DNA of 64,000 bases. It comes from Blastocystis sp. Blastoise. Lineage: Eukaryota; Sar; Bigyra; Opalinata; Blastocystidae. The stretch covers positions 329,001-393,000 of the forward strand of contig JBBPEB010000025.1 in the NCBI GenBank assembly GCA_039096225.1. The letters run 5' to 3'. The position numbers and the translations under genes were made by a program. Position 1 is the first letter of the stretch; each line of letters begins with the position of its first letter. Under the pieces are notes generated by a model, which made no database searches, was not told the DNA's origin, and saw only the letters and a program-made list of their open reading frames with translations. Positions 43,982 to 62,735 of this stretch are shown piece after piece.

Positions 43982-44485
43982 TATAATTATATATATATTA
44001 TTTATATAGGGAGCTCAATACTGGTTTAAACAACAAGATTTCTCACGAATATATAGTACTCCTGAAATATATATAACTATATACTCTTTATATACAGTCT
44101 CTACTGTCAATATTACTTTGGATAATGTTTCTCTATATATAAATTCTACTTCTACTACTACTCTTAATAATATCAATAATAGTATTATTATCAGAATTCC
44201 ATGGAATCCATATAAGTATTATATATATATATATATATTTAATTGTATAATTCTATTATTATCATTATTTTAATTCTATTTTTTTAAATATTTTATTATC
44301 ATTATATATATATATATATATAAATATACACCAGGATATCATGATATTCATGTTTCTCTTCTTTCGAATTCTTCTTCTTCTTCACATATTACTTATAAAC
44401 ATATATTCTATCTTCCGTCTAGTATGAATACTCTCTCTGATACAGTAAACACATCTATTGCAAATAATCATGATTATCTTTCTCA

Positions 44486-44537
<52 letters not shown>

Positions 44538-44540
44538 CAC

Positions 44541-44608
<68 letters not shown>

Positions 44609-45395
44609 TAATAATAATCCTAATCTTTTACCTGGCTCATCTTTTTCTCAATTTCTTTTTAATATACCTATTCCTACTTATATTTATATATTATCCTATA
44701 CTATTGCTATATTCCTTGTTCTTTTCTTATTCATTCCACGTTGCATTCTTCGTTATTATTATCACGTGACTCCAATGACGGGTATAAACACATCTGCTGT
44801 TGCAAATAAACGCTTATTATTATGGAACACTATTCGAAACACTATTCATGCTTCTTCTATACAACAAAGATTATATTTATTAGTATCTGATTCTGTTATT
44901 TATTATTATTTACTTATTGATATATATTGGCAATTATTTGGCTTTTATCGTATTGGAAGATTAGATACAATTTGGTTTATGCAATTTTTATGGGGAAATA
45001 TACAGTTAGAAGAAGTGATTGATGACCAATTATTGCAAGGATGTGATATTCATGCATTTCATATTGCCTTAATGGGAATGGACAGCATATGTAAAATCAT
45101 ATATTACTTAATTTATGAAGCACCAGAAACTAAAGTAGATTCGAAATGTAGTTCTTTTTCATTAATCTTTTTTAAATATTTTACTTTCTTCTGTTGTAGT
45201 ATAGCTTCTCCTTTATTTAAATCAGTCCTTATTGGTATGAATATACATATAATCTCCTTCTTATTCTCTCCTGTATGGCTATGGTCCTCTATTTTTACAT
45301 TATTCTTTACGATAAGAGAAATAATGATTAATAAGAAAATGAATAATCATATTGAAACCTATGTTGATAAAGAAAATGAACTTATTCCTATTTAA
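42590..45395 (+). CDS. TMEM62-like membrane metallophosphoesterase
   Basis: Seven exons; a signal/anchor helix (LIAFLLFYVLVFSY) starts the protein. All calcineurin-type phosphoesterase metal motifs are present in order: ISDIHISH (D-x-H), TGDMTD (G-D-x2-D), IRGNHDNT (G-N-H-D), FFTHYPTS and AAGHLHTLFG (G-H-x-H). Then come a beta-rich segment and a C-terminal multi-span membrane domain with about five helices, the arrangement of TMEM62. Family details kept include EEEWKTYYEIMK before the GNHD motif and SEWDGLQTVVSDWKKNR. The substrate of TMEM62 is unknown. Two Asn runs (44490-44620) precede the first C-terminal membrane helix. The splice near 44215-44335 lacks a clean AG acceptor in the needed frame (...WNPYK / PGYHDIHV...), so that junction is uncertain. 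Confidence 0.8.
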
Positions 45396-45851
45396 ATATA
45401 TATATATAGACTTTTGATTTGAAGTTATTCATATTCATGTTTTTCTTCTATTTTTATAAACAATTATAAGTTAATATAAATAAATAGTTTATAGTTTTTA
45501 ATATTTTTTTTGTATTTATAAATTATAATTTATTATATATACAATATATATATTTATATTTAACTATTATATTCCTTTTGATGTGTTAAGAATGTGTAAC
45601 ACTTTTTGTTGATAAATTATTATTTAATTTTTGTTTGTTCTTCTATATCATTCATAAAAAATGGTATCATTTAAATAAAAACAATATTATTATTTATATA
45701 ATAACATTTAATCTTACTTTCTAGAAATGAATATCCTTTAAAAACTAAACAAAAGCCATTTATAATAAGAGCAAGATAGAAATAGACTTAGATATCCTAT
45801 TTAATAAAACTATAAAAAATAGAATTCAATAAATAATATGTTTATAATATT
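45396..45851. other. Convergent intergenic region
   Basis: AT-rich spacer between the 3' ends of the TMEM62-like and FAD-oxidoreductase genes. No feature recognised. Confidence 0.6.
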
Positions 45852-46985
45852 TTATTCCATTTTGAGTGTAACATGATTGACAGAAACACCTGCCTTTTCT
45901 GTGTTTTCGCCTTGTATATCTATATTCGTATTTTTATTTAATAAACATAATGATATTTTTCTACTACCTTTTGTCATAGGTATAGAGTAAGTATATATAA
46001 TATATTCTTCATTAGTAACAGTATATTGATATATTTCATTTCCTTCATAACGTAAAGAAACAATAGGATATTCTCCATTAATAGGAATACCTTTCATTTT
46101 TATATATATAATATATTGACCATTTTCTGGAATAGAGAAATAACCATATATATAAGAATTATAAGTATATAATCGTATATGAGAACGAGTTACGTACTCC
46201 GTACCTGATCCACCACGTGTCATATCACATGCAAAATACCAGCTATAATACTTTAATATAGATTGATCAAATAGTTTATTTTTATATTCTTGTAAATAAG
46301 AGGTATATATATCTCTTGGATAAATAGAATGATCAATAGCAAAAGAAGAAGCAATACCTACTATTTCTCCCATCATTCCTGTAGTTGCTTGTACACGTAC
46401 AGGGCCCAAACCAAGGTGTGTTACGCTAATATCTCTACCTGCTAAAAACACATTCTTTAGATTTCTACTATATAGAGCTCTATAAGGAATAGCGAATGGA
46501 GGATCATAATGTTGAAATGTTGAATAAGCAATAAATTCATCACCTTCCCAATCTTTACTATATTTAGGATCAGGATAATGTATATCAATAGACCCCCATG
46601 TTGTCATTACCATTCCATCTTCTAAGAATGTTCTATTTAAAATCATTTGGTCATCCACTATAATATCTCCAAAGAATCGACGACTCTCTCTCATCCCTGC
46701 ATGATAACGTATATATAAAGAAGTATTTTCATGCTGCTTTTTAACTGTTTTCATTTGATACCAAACACCATATAATGCACGTAATAACCAATCTCGAATA
46801 TATTCTCCTATATATATATATATATATAGTTAGTTTGAATGAAATATATAGTGCATAGAATAATATATATAAATATATATAATAATATTAAGTATAACAA
46901 TATACAATAATATATATATATATACCTTCTTGAATAGGATCATGAGTAAATCCACATTCCCATTCCCATGATTCTACAGGATTTA

Positions 46986-47020
<35 letters not shown>

Positions 47021-48470
47021 TATAATAATTTCATAATCACATAAATATAAGTATATAATTATAAAATACACAAATATAAATATAATCACAGAAATAAAAA
47101 TATAATAAATATAAATAATATAAATATAAATAAATATAAATAGAATACTTCAAAATATGTTTTATTTGTGAAATCTAAAGCCCAAGGGACTTCAGGAATA
47201 GGAACGATATGATCTTTTTCAATAAAATTAAACAAAGTACTTGATCCTAAATGATTTTTAAGAGTCATATCAAAATCACCTTTTGCTTTATAAGCTAAAT
47301 CACCATTTCCGGTAGAATCAATAAACATTTTTCCTAATAAACGTTTGATATATGGACCATTATATTGATCTTCTATAAGAACACTAGTAACAAGAGAAGA
47401 ATCAGTTTTATCTGTTTCAACATCATAAACACGATAACCTCCAAAAACGTGAACTCCTTCTTTCAATACACTTTCTAAAAATTTATTTTGATCTTTTAAA
47501 ATTATTTCAGAGACAATAGAGCCTACATAAGGATAAGGATCTATATTACCTCGACCACCAATATACACACCTAGTTCTTTCTCAGAGTTTCCACCTAATA
47601 CTTTACGATCATGTATTAATGCTACAGATTTACCACCACGAGCTGCCGCTATTGATGCAGCAACACCAGCAACACCTCCGCCAGCTACGATAACATCAAA
47701 TTCTTCAGTTTCAGGCTCAGTAGGGATTGAAAGTAAATTTTGTCTAAAGATTCTTTGTTCTGGATTCTTTTCTGGGAAAGACACGGATGAATTTGTAGTG
47801 AATAATAAAGCATCACAACGACCATAGAAACCAGTTAAATCATGTAAAGAAACTGTATTATTATATTCAGTAATATCAATAGAACCACCATTTTGCCAAA
47901 ACCAATTATCACCAATAGTACCGAAGTGAATTTGAAGTGGTTTTTGATTAATAAGAACCTTGAAAAATATAATATAGTGAAATGATCTGTTTAAAAACGA
48001 AATAATATGTATAAATATTTGACAATATAAATAAATCAATTATAATTAAATATTAATTAATGGTATACACTATTTATAAAAATAAATAAGCAATAAAATA
48101 AAATAAAATAGAAAAAAGTGAGAAAAAAAATACTTCAAATTCACCAGGAGCATATGTAACATTCCATCGAGCAACCCAGTTATAGGTTCTTACATAGACA
48201 TTATAAATTCCAAGTGAAGGGAATTGAACTGTTGTTGTAGCATCTTCAACAGGAACACCGTCATTACCTGCTGCTATTAAGTATGGTGACATCATGATAG
48301 CTGCATATTGTCCATCATGTTTCCATCCACCATAATTTTGAAACGATTCAGCTTCAAGAAAAACATCATTTCCATCTAATAATAGAATAACATAGACTTT
48401 ATAGTCTACAATAATATATACAGATTCCGTTGATAAAGAGAATCAAAAGAAAAACTAAGGTACTATTCAT
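45852..48470 (-). CDS. Secreted FAD-dependent oxidoreductase (FAD_oxidored type)
   Basis: Five exons (48470-48422, 48375-48134, 47958-47149, 46986-46926, 46807-45852) give 705 residues in phase. It begins with a signal peptide (MNSTLVFLLILFINGIYG). A beta-sandwich-like region follows (EAESFQNYGGWKHDGQ, then IHFGTIGDNWFWQNGGSIDI and LHDLTGFYGRCDALLF). The FAD-binding Rossmann motif is DVIVAGGGVAGVAASIAAAR, and the second dinucleotide segment is DSTGNGDLAYKAKGD. The C-terminal cofactor motif is NVFLAGRDISVTHLGLGPVR. The last 150 residues look like a beta-sandwich module. This layout is common in secreted bacterial FAD-dependent oxidoreductases of Bacteroidetes and Planctomycetes; the substrate is unknown. 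Composition and introns match the neighbours, so any transfer would be old. Confidence 0.82.
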
Positions 48471-51118
48471 TTGTATTAACTATAATAAATAAAAAAATAG
48501 AATTACTTACAGTTAAGAAATAAATAGAATTCCGTCGTGAAGCATTTTAAGTGTCTGAAAATGAGCGAAATGATTGGTTGATATCTAGAATTGAATGGAG
48601 GAAATCCGTAGGAGTTATTCGAAATGCCTAATAAATGTTATTAAATAATAGGGAAAAAACAAGCGACAAAAACAACGTTTTGAGGATTTGAATTAGGAGC
48701 TTTCTTTTTTATTGAATAATGCATGTAATGATTGTGTTATAGTGATAAATGAGAATTTTTGAGATGAAGAATATAAATATGAATGAGAAGAGCTTTACTG
48801 GTTATCAATTGATGTGAAATGATTTTTGATAATCACTTTTATGATCTATTATATATATAAAGGAAGCAAAATAATTTTTTAATTAGCGTTTTAGTATTTA
48901 TGGAGAGCGATTTTTGTGCTTTTGTAAAGGAATGTTTATGAGTATCGCTTTTTTTTTATTGAATAAGAAGGTTATTCGCATGTAGTGTGTTACTAAAGAC
49001 TGTGGAGATAATAATTGTTGCTATCTTTAAATATTTTTATGCATTATTACAAGAATAATAAATAATTAATTATTGATTCATTTTTAACTTGTGTACTAAT
49101 AACAGGTTATAATTTTTTCTTATTATATAAACAATTTCATTTATAAATAAAGCAATAGATATGATAGAAAAACAAAACTAGATGAATGTAACATATTAAT
49201 CTCTAAAAAGAAGTCCTATATATATATCTATTATGATAATTATTATATTGAAAAATACTTAACAAAAACAAGAAATATATATATACATATATATGAATAG
49301 AAAAAGTAGTGTAATTAAAAAAAGTATGTAAATACGAATATATTATTATATATGTAAATTTCAATAGAAGAAAGAAAAACTACACCAATGTAAATATATT
49401 TATAACTTATATAAATATATATTAATTTTGAAAATAAATAAAATAGATATATATGTATATAATGACATAACTATATTAATATAAATATATACCTAAAATA
49501 AAAAAATCATATTAATATAACAATACTTTAATTTATAAATATAATAAAATTAAAGATTTTAGAATGATGATATATATATAAGTTGAGACTATATTAATAT
49601 GTAAAATATATATAGAATTATTGATCTTACTATGAAAATAGAAGAAGAAATAATTTAAATAATGTTATAAATATAAATATATACACGAATTGTGGGTATA
49701 TACAAAGATATACGGAATATATATATATCTTATATACATATATGTAAAATAAAAAATAAAACCTAAGAAATATATAGTTAAAAACAAATGTATAATATAT
49801 TTAAATATATATATATATATAAATTATATATATATATATATTAAAATGGATAAATATAAGTAGAAAAATAGAATATTAAATGCTACAAATAAAAAACTAT
49901 TATTTTTTTATTATTATTATTATATATATATATGTATATATATATAGAAGGGTACATATAAGATTAATGACAAAAAACATGAACAAAGATATCAGAAAAA
50001 GTATATATATATATATATATATATGAATTAATATTGAAAAAATGATACATGAGAAAGATAGAAAAAAAATAATATTTTTTTTTTATTTATTTAAAATTTA
50101 AAAAAATAATGTAAGAAAATTACAAAAAAAAAAAAATAATATATATATATATATTTGAGATTTATAAAGAAATAGAAGAATATAGTTTACTACATTATAA
50201 AATCAAAAAAATATATCAAATAAGAATATAAAGTTGATAATACTATTGTATATGAAATAACAAAGGATATATATATATATATATACATATATATATAAAT
50301 ATTTAAAAAAAATAGTTATTGTATAAACAAAAGAATATATATATATAATAATATATATATTTTTATAATATAAGAATAAAAAAATGGAAAGTTTGTGAAA
50401 TATATAAATGAAAAATAAAATAAAATAAAAATCTACAGATGAGTATATATATATTTATATACATATATATATAATCATCGAAAAATAAAATAAATCAAAA
50501 AAAAAAAAAAAGAAAAAGATAAAAATAAAAAAAAAAAATAATAATTATATTAATATATAAATATAAAAGAGAAATAAAAAATAAAATGATTTCATTAAAA
50601 AAAAATAATAAATAATATATATATAGATATATATATAATAATTTTCTATATATATATATAAACATATAAATAAACGTATTTAAAGAGAGCTTTTGATTCA
50701 TAAAAGCTTTTAATTATTAAAAATAAAAAGAGTGAAATATATACTTTAAAATAATATAGATATATATATATATAAACATATTATATATAAAGAACAAATG
50801 ACAAAAGAAAAAGTGTAAGACAAATATAAAAGAAATTGACATGAAATCTACATAAATAGAGATGAGGAACAGGAGAAGAAAAATAAAAAGTATAAAAAAT
50901 ATTAATATATATATATATATATTATTTTTATTAATATATATAGAAAAAAAACATTCAAATATGTGTTACTATATACATATAGATAGTCACATATAATAGG
51001 GTACAATTAATATTATAAATATAAAATGATTTATATATATAAATGTATAATAAAAAGATAAAGATAATAAAGTCAAAAAAAAATAGTTGTTCAATTAATA
51101 AATATATATATATATTAA
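48471..51118. other. Intergenic, low complexity
   Basis: About 2.6 kb. The first 600 bases are of ordinary composition and hold the presumed promoter of the FAD oxidoreductase. The rest is very AT-rich with many TATATATA runs and A-runs on the + strand. No gene, RNA or larger repeat recognised. Confidence 0.6.
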
Positions 51119-51396
51119 TTATTCTTCATCATCATTATCATCTTCATCAGAATAAGTAATTTTACGACGCTTTACATGTTTACCGCGGGAATTCGATAAA
51201 CGTTTCTATAGATATTATTATTATTATTATTATAGGGAAAAAAGAAATAATAATATAAAAATACTTGTAAGTTTTTATCTTTATTAGTTAAGACAAATAA
51301 AGCATTTCTTAATTCTGCTAATTTTCTTAATTTATTAGCACGATCAATAAATACTCTTTCAGATATTTTTATATCCTATATATATAGTATATATTT

Positions 51397-51431
<35 letters not shown>

Positions 51432-52221
51432 TAATAAACATAATAAACATAATAAACATAATAATAATAATAATAAATATATATACATTAGACGTATCTT
51501 GGAGACTGAGTTTGGGGATAATAATACCATCAATTTCTTGTTTGCTCAGAGCATATTTCTCTTTATTCTTATTATGTAATAATCGAAATTCATCCGCACT
51601 TAGTGTATCTATAATAATAATAAATATAGTAATAATAAATATAATAAATATAATAAATATAATAATCAAAAAAAAAATACTTCCATCATTAATAATCATT
51701 CCATTCTTTCGAGTAACTCCTTTACGTTTAGAATTATCTTTACCAACAATAAAAGGATCCAAATTGATTTTTAAATATTCTAAACAAGAAAAAAAAAAAA
51801 TTACAAATAAATATATTCAATATAAATAACAAATTATACGATATAAATCAATTAAATGCTATCTATATACCTCTTAAAGATTGTTGTCCCATCATTCTTT
51901 GTACTTGTCCTACAATTTGAGTTACATTTTTACCAGGTAATATTTTTTCATCAGTCATTATTTTCCAACTTCCTACACCATATTTCATAATAGCTAAACG
52001 GAGGACATGTAATTCTTTTTCATTCCAACCTAAATATTAGAATGAAATACATTATGGATTTTGTTATAATAAAATGAAATCTATTTACCTGGAGATAAAG
52101 TAGCATTCCAAACAGACTCACTATCTGAACTTAACAATTTACTAATTCTTGCTATACATAAATTAAAAATTAATACCATAATGAGAAACAATATAAATTA
52201 AAAACATATACCAGAAGACAT
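51119..52221 (-). CDS. Small Myb/SANT-domain protein
   Basis: Seven short exons give about 216 residues. A single Myb/SANT-like repeat (residues about 23-70) contains WNEKELHVLRLAIMKYGVG, then SWKIM and a third helix KNVTQIVGQVQRMMGQQSL. Further on come TRKNGMIIND and a helical charged region, and the protein ends with a basic patch (KRLSNSRGKHVKRRK) and an acidic tail DEDDNDEE. This suggests a nuclear DNA- or chromatin-binding protein. Its exact family is not identified. Exon 1 encodes only about two codons. The penultimate part carries the GC motif at 51183-51190. Confidence 0.7.
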
Positions 52222-53510
52222 CCCAATAAATCTAAAGTAATAATCTTAAAAATAAATGTCAATCTATTAGCTCTATTAATAGATATTCTATAATGCAATA
52301 GAATGACGAATTGAAAAGTTGTACAACATAAAATGGGAGCAAAAAATACAATAATCCTATATATATCTCATATATTCGTGGGGATTTATGAGAAAGACGC
52401 TCTTTTATACTGAAAATCATGTTTTATCGGGTCATCTAGCTTGTTTTTCGTCACATATTTTTTTAAATATTTCTGATTATTTTATTTATTTTGCGTGTTA
52501 TTTACATATTTCAAAATCTTAGATTTTTCCAAAAAATCAATTCTTTCTTTCAGCTATAATCAGGATATCTTTAAAAGAATTCAGACATTTCATGGTTTCT
52601 TAAGAAATTTCTAAAGAACAATTTCTAGAAAAAGAAAAGGAACGTATAAATGTGATGCTCTTTATTAATTTAAGTGTTTATTTCAGGTAGTCAATGTCTT
52701 TTCTATAATGTGTTTAAGTATATGAACTAAAGCGAAGACAGATGTGCTTTTTTTATCTTTAGAATAAAAAACTTTTGTTTTTGAAAAACAAAGAAGTCTT
52801 TTATATTAAGGATATCCACTAACAATATGAAATAATGATATGATGCTCTGTTTGAAGAAATAATAATTTCTGATCTGAAAGAAAATGATGAACTCATTTT
52901 TGATAATAATGTCTTATTTTTATTAAAAATCGTTCAACAGCACCTACTATTGTTTAAAAACTTATGTACATGTAAGTTGACACATATATTGTCAAGTCAA
53001 TTTTGAAATATTTTTAATAATGTGTTCTCCAAGTTCATAGAATCTAGTATTTCAATGAATGATACAAATATCAAATAAATCGTAAGAGTAATCTTCTATG
53101 ATAGTCCTACTAATTTATATAAGTGTTAATATGAACTATTTAAAACATGAATAGAATAATATATATGAAGTATATATATGTAATTCTTCTATAAAATATT
53201 GATCATTAAAAAGTACAAACAAACAAATAGTAAATAAAAATAATAAGAGAATTTCAGAATATGTGAAAAAAAGAATGTACAAAAGAAAATAAAAATAAAA
53301 AAGTATTTCAAGAAATAATAGAAATAGAAAAAAAGTAATAAAAAAAAATTTACCAAATAAATAATTGGCTTAAAATGTATATATATATATACATACATAT
53401 ATATATATGTTAAAAAAAATATATATAAATTAAATACATATACAGTATAAGAATAATTGGATTTATTATCCATTATTATTATTATATATTATATCAGCAA
53501 AAGAAATATT

Positions 53511-53574
<64 letters not shown>

Positions 53575-54389
53575 CATAATGAAAGAAAGATCATTGATAA
53601 ACTGAATAGAATAGATATATACTGAGTAATCATAATTATTCAGAAATGATAAAAACTATTTATTCATATATATTATATATAAGTTTATAAGAGAAAGAAT
53701 AGTATATTTAAAATAAATAAATAAAAAAATATGTATGAATAAATATTAAATTATATACATATTACATATTTAAAAAGTAATATATATATATATATATACA
53801 TAGATATACATTTATTTTAGAAAATTATCAAGAATCAAAGAAAATGAGAAGAAAAATAAAATTAAAAAAAAAAAATAATAATAATTTGATAAAATAACGA
53901 AAATGAGAAGAAATATAAATAATTTCATATATATATATAATATGATGATGATTTAATATATATATATATATTATATAATTAGGAAAAACAACAAAAAGTG
54001 TTTGAATGAAAGAAAAGAAGAAAATAAAAAAGAGTGTATATATTATTAGTGTATTTTTAAAACTATATTTATACATATATATACATAAAATAGTGAACAA
54101 TATAAAAAAAGGTATTCCATAAGTAAATAAAAGAATGTATATATAATTATAGACAACCTATGAATACATTAATATACTTATATAAAATTAAAATATTTAA
54201 AAAAAAGTTTAAAAAAATAATACCTAAAATATAGAAGAATACACTAATTATAACAAATTTATAAACTTTTAAATATTAAATAAAAATAATAAATGTAATA
54301 AAAGTAATAAAATAAAAAAATAGAAAAAGACACAAATATAGAATATAAATAAGATACTAAATAAAGCCTATATATAATAATTATACAAA
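52222..54389. other. Intergenic, low complexity
   Basis: Upstream of the Myb-like gene the sequence TTCGTGGGGATTT (52375-52387) is another relative of the GC motif, here outside coding sequence. From 53150 on the region is A-rich on + with a 58-bp (TA)n run at about 53513-53571. No gene or RNA recognised. Confidence 0.6.
53513..53571. repeat. (TA)n dinucleotide run
   Basis: Uninterrupted TA dinucleotides in an intergenic region. Confidence 0.9.
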
Positions 54390-61033
<6,644 letters not shown>

Positions 61034-62735
61034 TCGAGATGAATTGTATAAATAAAGTAAACCAAGAACTGACTATAATAAAATCAATCACAAATAACGC
61101 AAATGAATGAACTACAGAAGTAAAATAGTATAGAAGCAAACAACATACAACAAAGTCTAATCGAACCAACTAAATCTTAATTTTACTAAACAGCACAAAA
61201 TACACTCAAGGAATTAGGACACAAAGAAAGAAATGGATAATTCTATTTAAAGAATAAGTCTACATGGTTTTTTTTATTAAAAAATTGAATTAGAAATAAA
61301 CATGATAATATTGATTTTTCTCGGTGTTTTTCATTATTTTCACTGAGATCTCGTTGGTATCAGGAAACCTGATTACTCACGTTGGTTGGATAATAATTTG
61401 TGTTTTCTTCACTTTTTACTTATATGGAAATAGCCTTCTTTTTCCTCTATTCTAATTTTATTCTTCTTTATTATGCGTATACTTTTATTAAGATTTATTT
61501 TTGAATATATCTCTTGAGGATTATAATTTGTAGAGTGGTTTTTAAGTAAGAAAGAAAGAATAAGATATCATTGAAAGTATTTTATTGTAGGGATTAGTTT
61601 AAATTTTTTGTTTTTGTTTTGAAACTTAGTCTATTCATAGAATCATAATAATTTTAGTATTCTATTATATTGAAATCTGTGCTATATATGTTGTCTTTTT
61701 CATTTTTTTCTCATATTATTTCTTGAAGCATAGTGTACATAAAATCTATCGTTGCAAAATAGGCCCAGTAAACGTGTAAAGTGATATATTTGTGAAATAT
61801 TATGATACACTTATATTATAAGAAACAACTTTTAAATTTTTAAAGAAATCAACAACAAAGTCATATTTTTAATATTTAAAATGATAGCTTGAAATCAGAT
61901 ATCTTAATCACATATATAAATGTACAATTCTATAGTAGATGATAATTGATTATTCAAAAAAAAGCTGGGCTTATTTTTCGTATATTATGTCCTATCAATT
62001 ATGGATGTTTATGAAAATTATTATAAGCATTCAGTTACATATTCTATAAACAGTATTTGATGATTATGTTTTAAAGTATGAATAAAGTAGTATGAGGTAT
62101 TTCTATATTATAGTTCTTGTTGAGAAATATTTTAAAAACTAGCTGATTATCTATATAATACAGGTGAGGAATTATATCAAAAGAAATGAACGTTAAATTG
62201 TGTTTTTCATTATTTTTTTGTATAAATACGATATCTAAAGCACTCACAAAGTATTTCAAGTGTTTTGACGTTTACTATAATCAGCAATGAACTCTTCTTT
62301 GAATACAAAAAGAAGAATTGCAAAGAATAGTCATTTTTTTCCATGAATTTTCTGTTTTCGGATGTCAATCTATTTCTGAGTCACAAAAGAATGGAAACTA
62401 TTTTCATATTCTAATAAGTGTTCAAAATTCTAATAATTTGCTGCAAAACTTCTAAAAATGATAAGGTCTAATTAATTTCTTAGTATATGAGGAATACAAA
62501 AATAAATTATTTCTATATTTAGTCCTCAATTAATGGACAAAAAAAACATTAAAAAAATTTTTTGTTAAAAAGTAAAATAGAGGTATAATTTCAGTTCGAA
62601 CTGAAATTAAATTTGAGCAATTTTTTCTATCATTTTTTAATGGTGATCAAATAATTCTTATTATAAGACTTTATTAGAACTCCCTTTTGTTTCCAAAGGA
62701 TTATAATAACATTATTCTATACGGTGTTTATTGAA
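61034..62735. other. Divergent intergenic region
   Basis: 1.7 kb between two divergently transcribed genes. Ordinary AT-rich sequence with no coding frame I can support. It contains the 24-bp palindrome at 62586-62609. Confidence 0.6.
62586..62609. promoter_or_regulatory. Perfect 24-bp palindrome
   Basis: TAATTTCAGTTC followed directly by its exact reverse complement. It lies 126 bp before the next gene's ATG, so it could be a binding site for a dimeric regulator; function is inferred only from position and symmetry. Confidence 0.5.
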
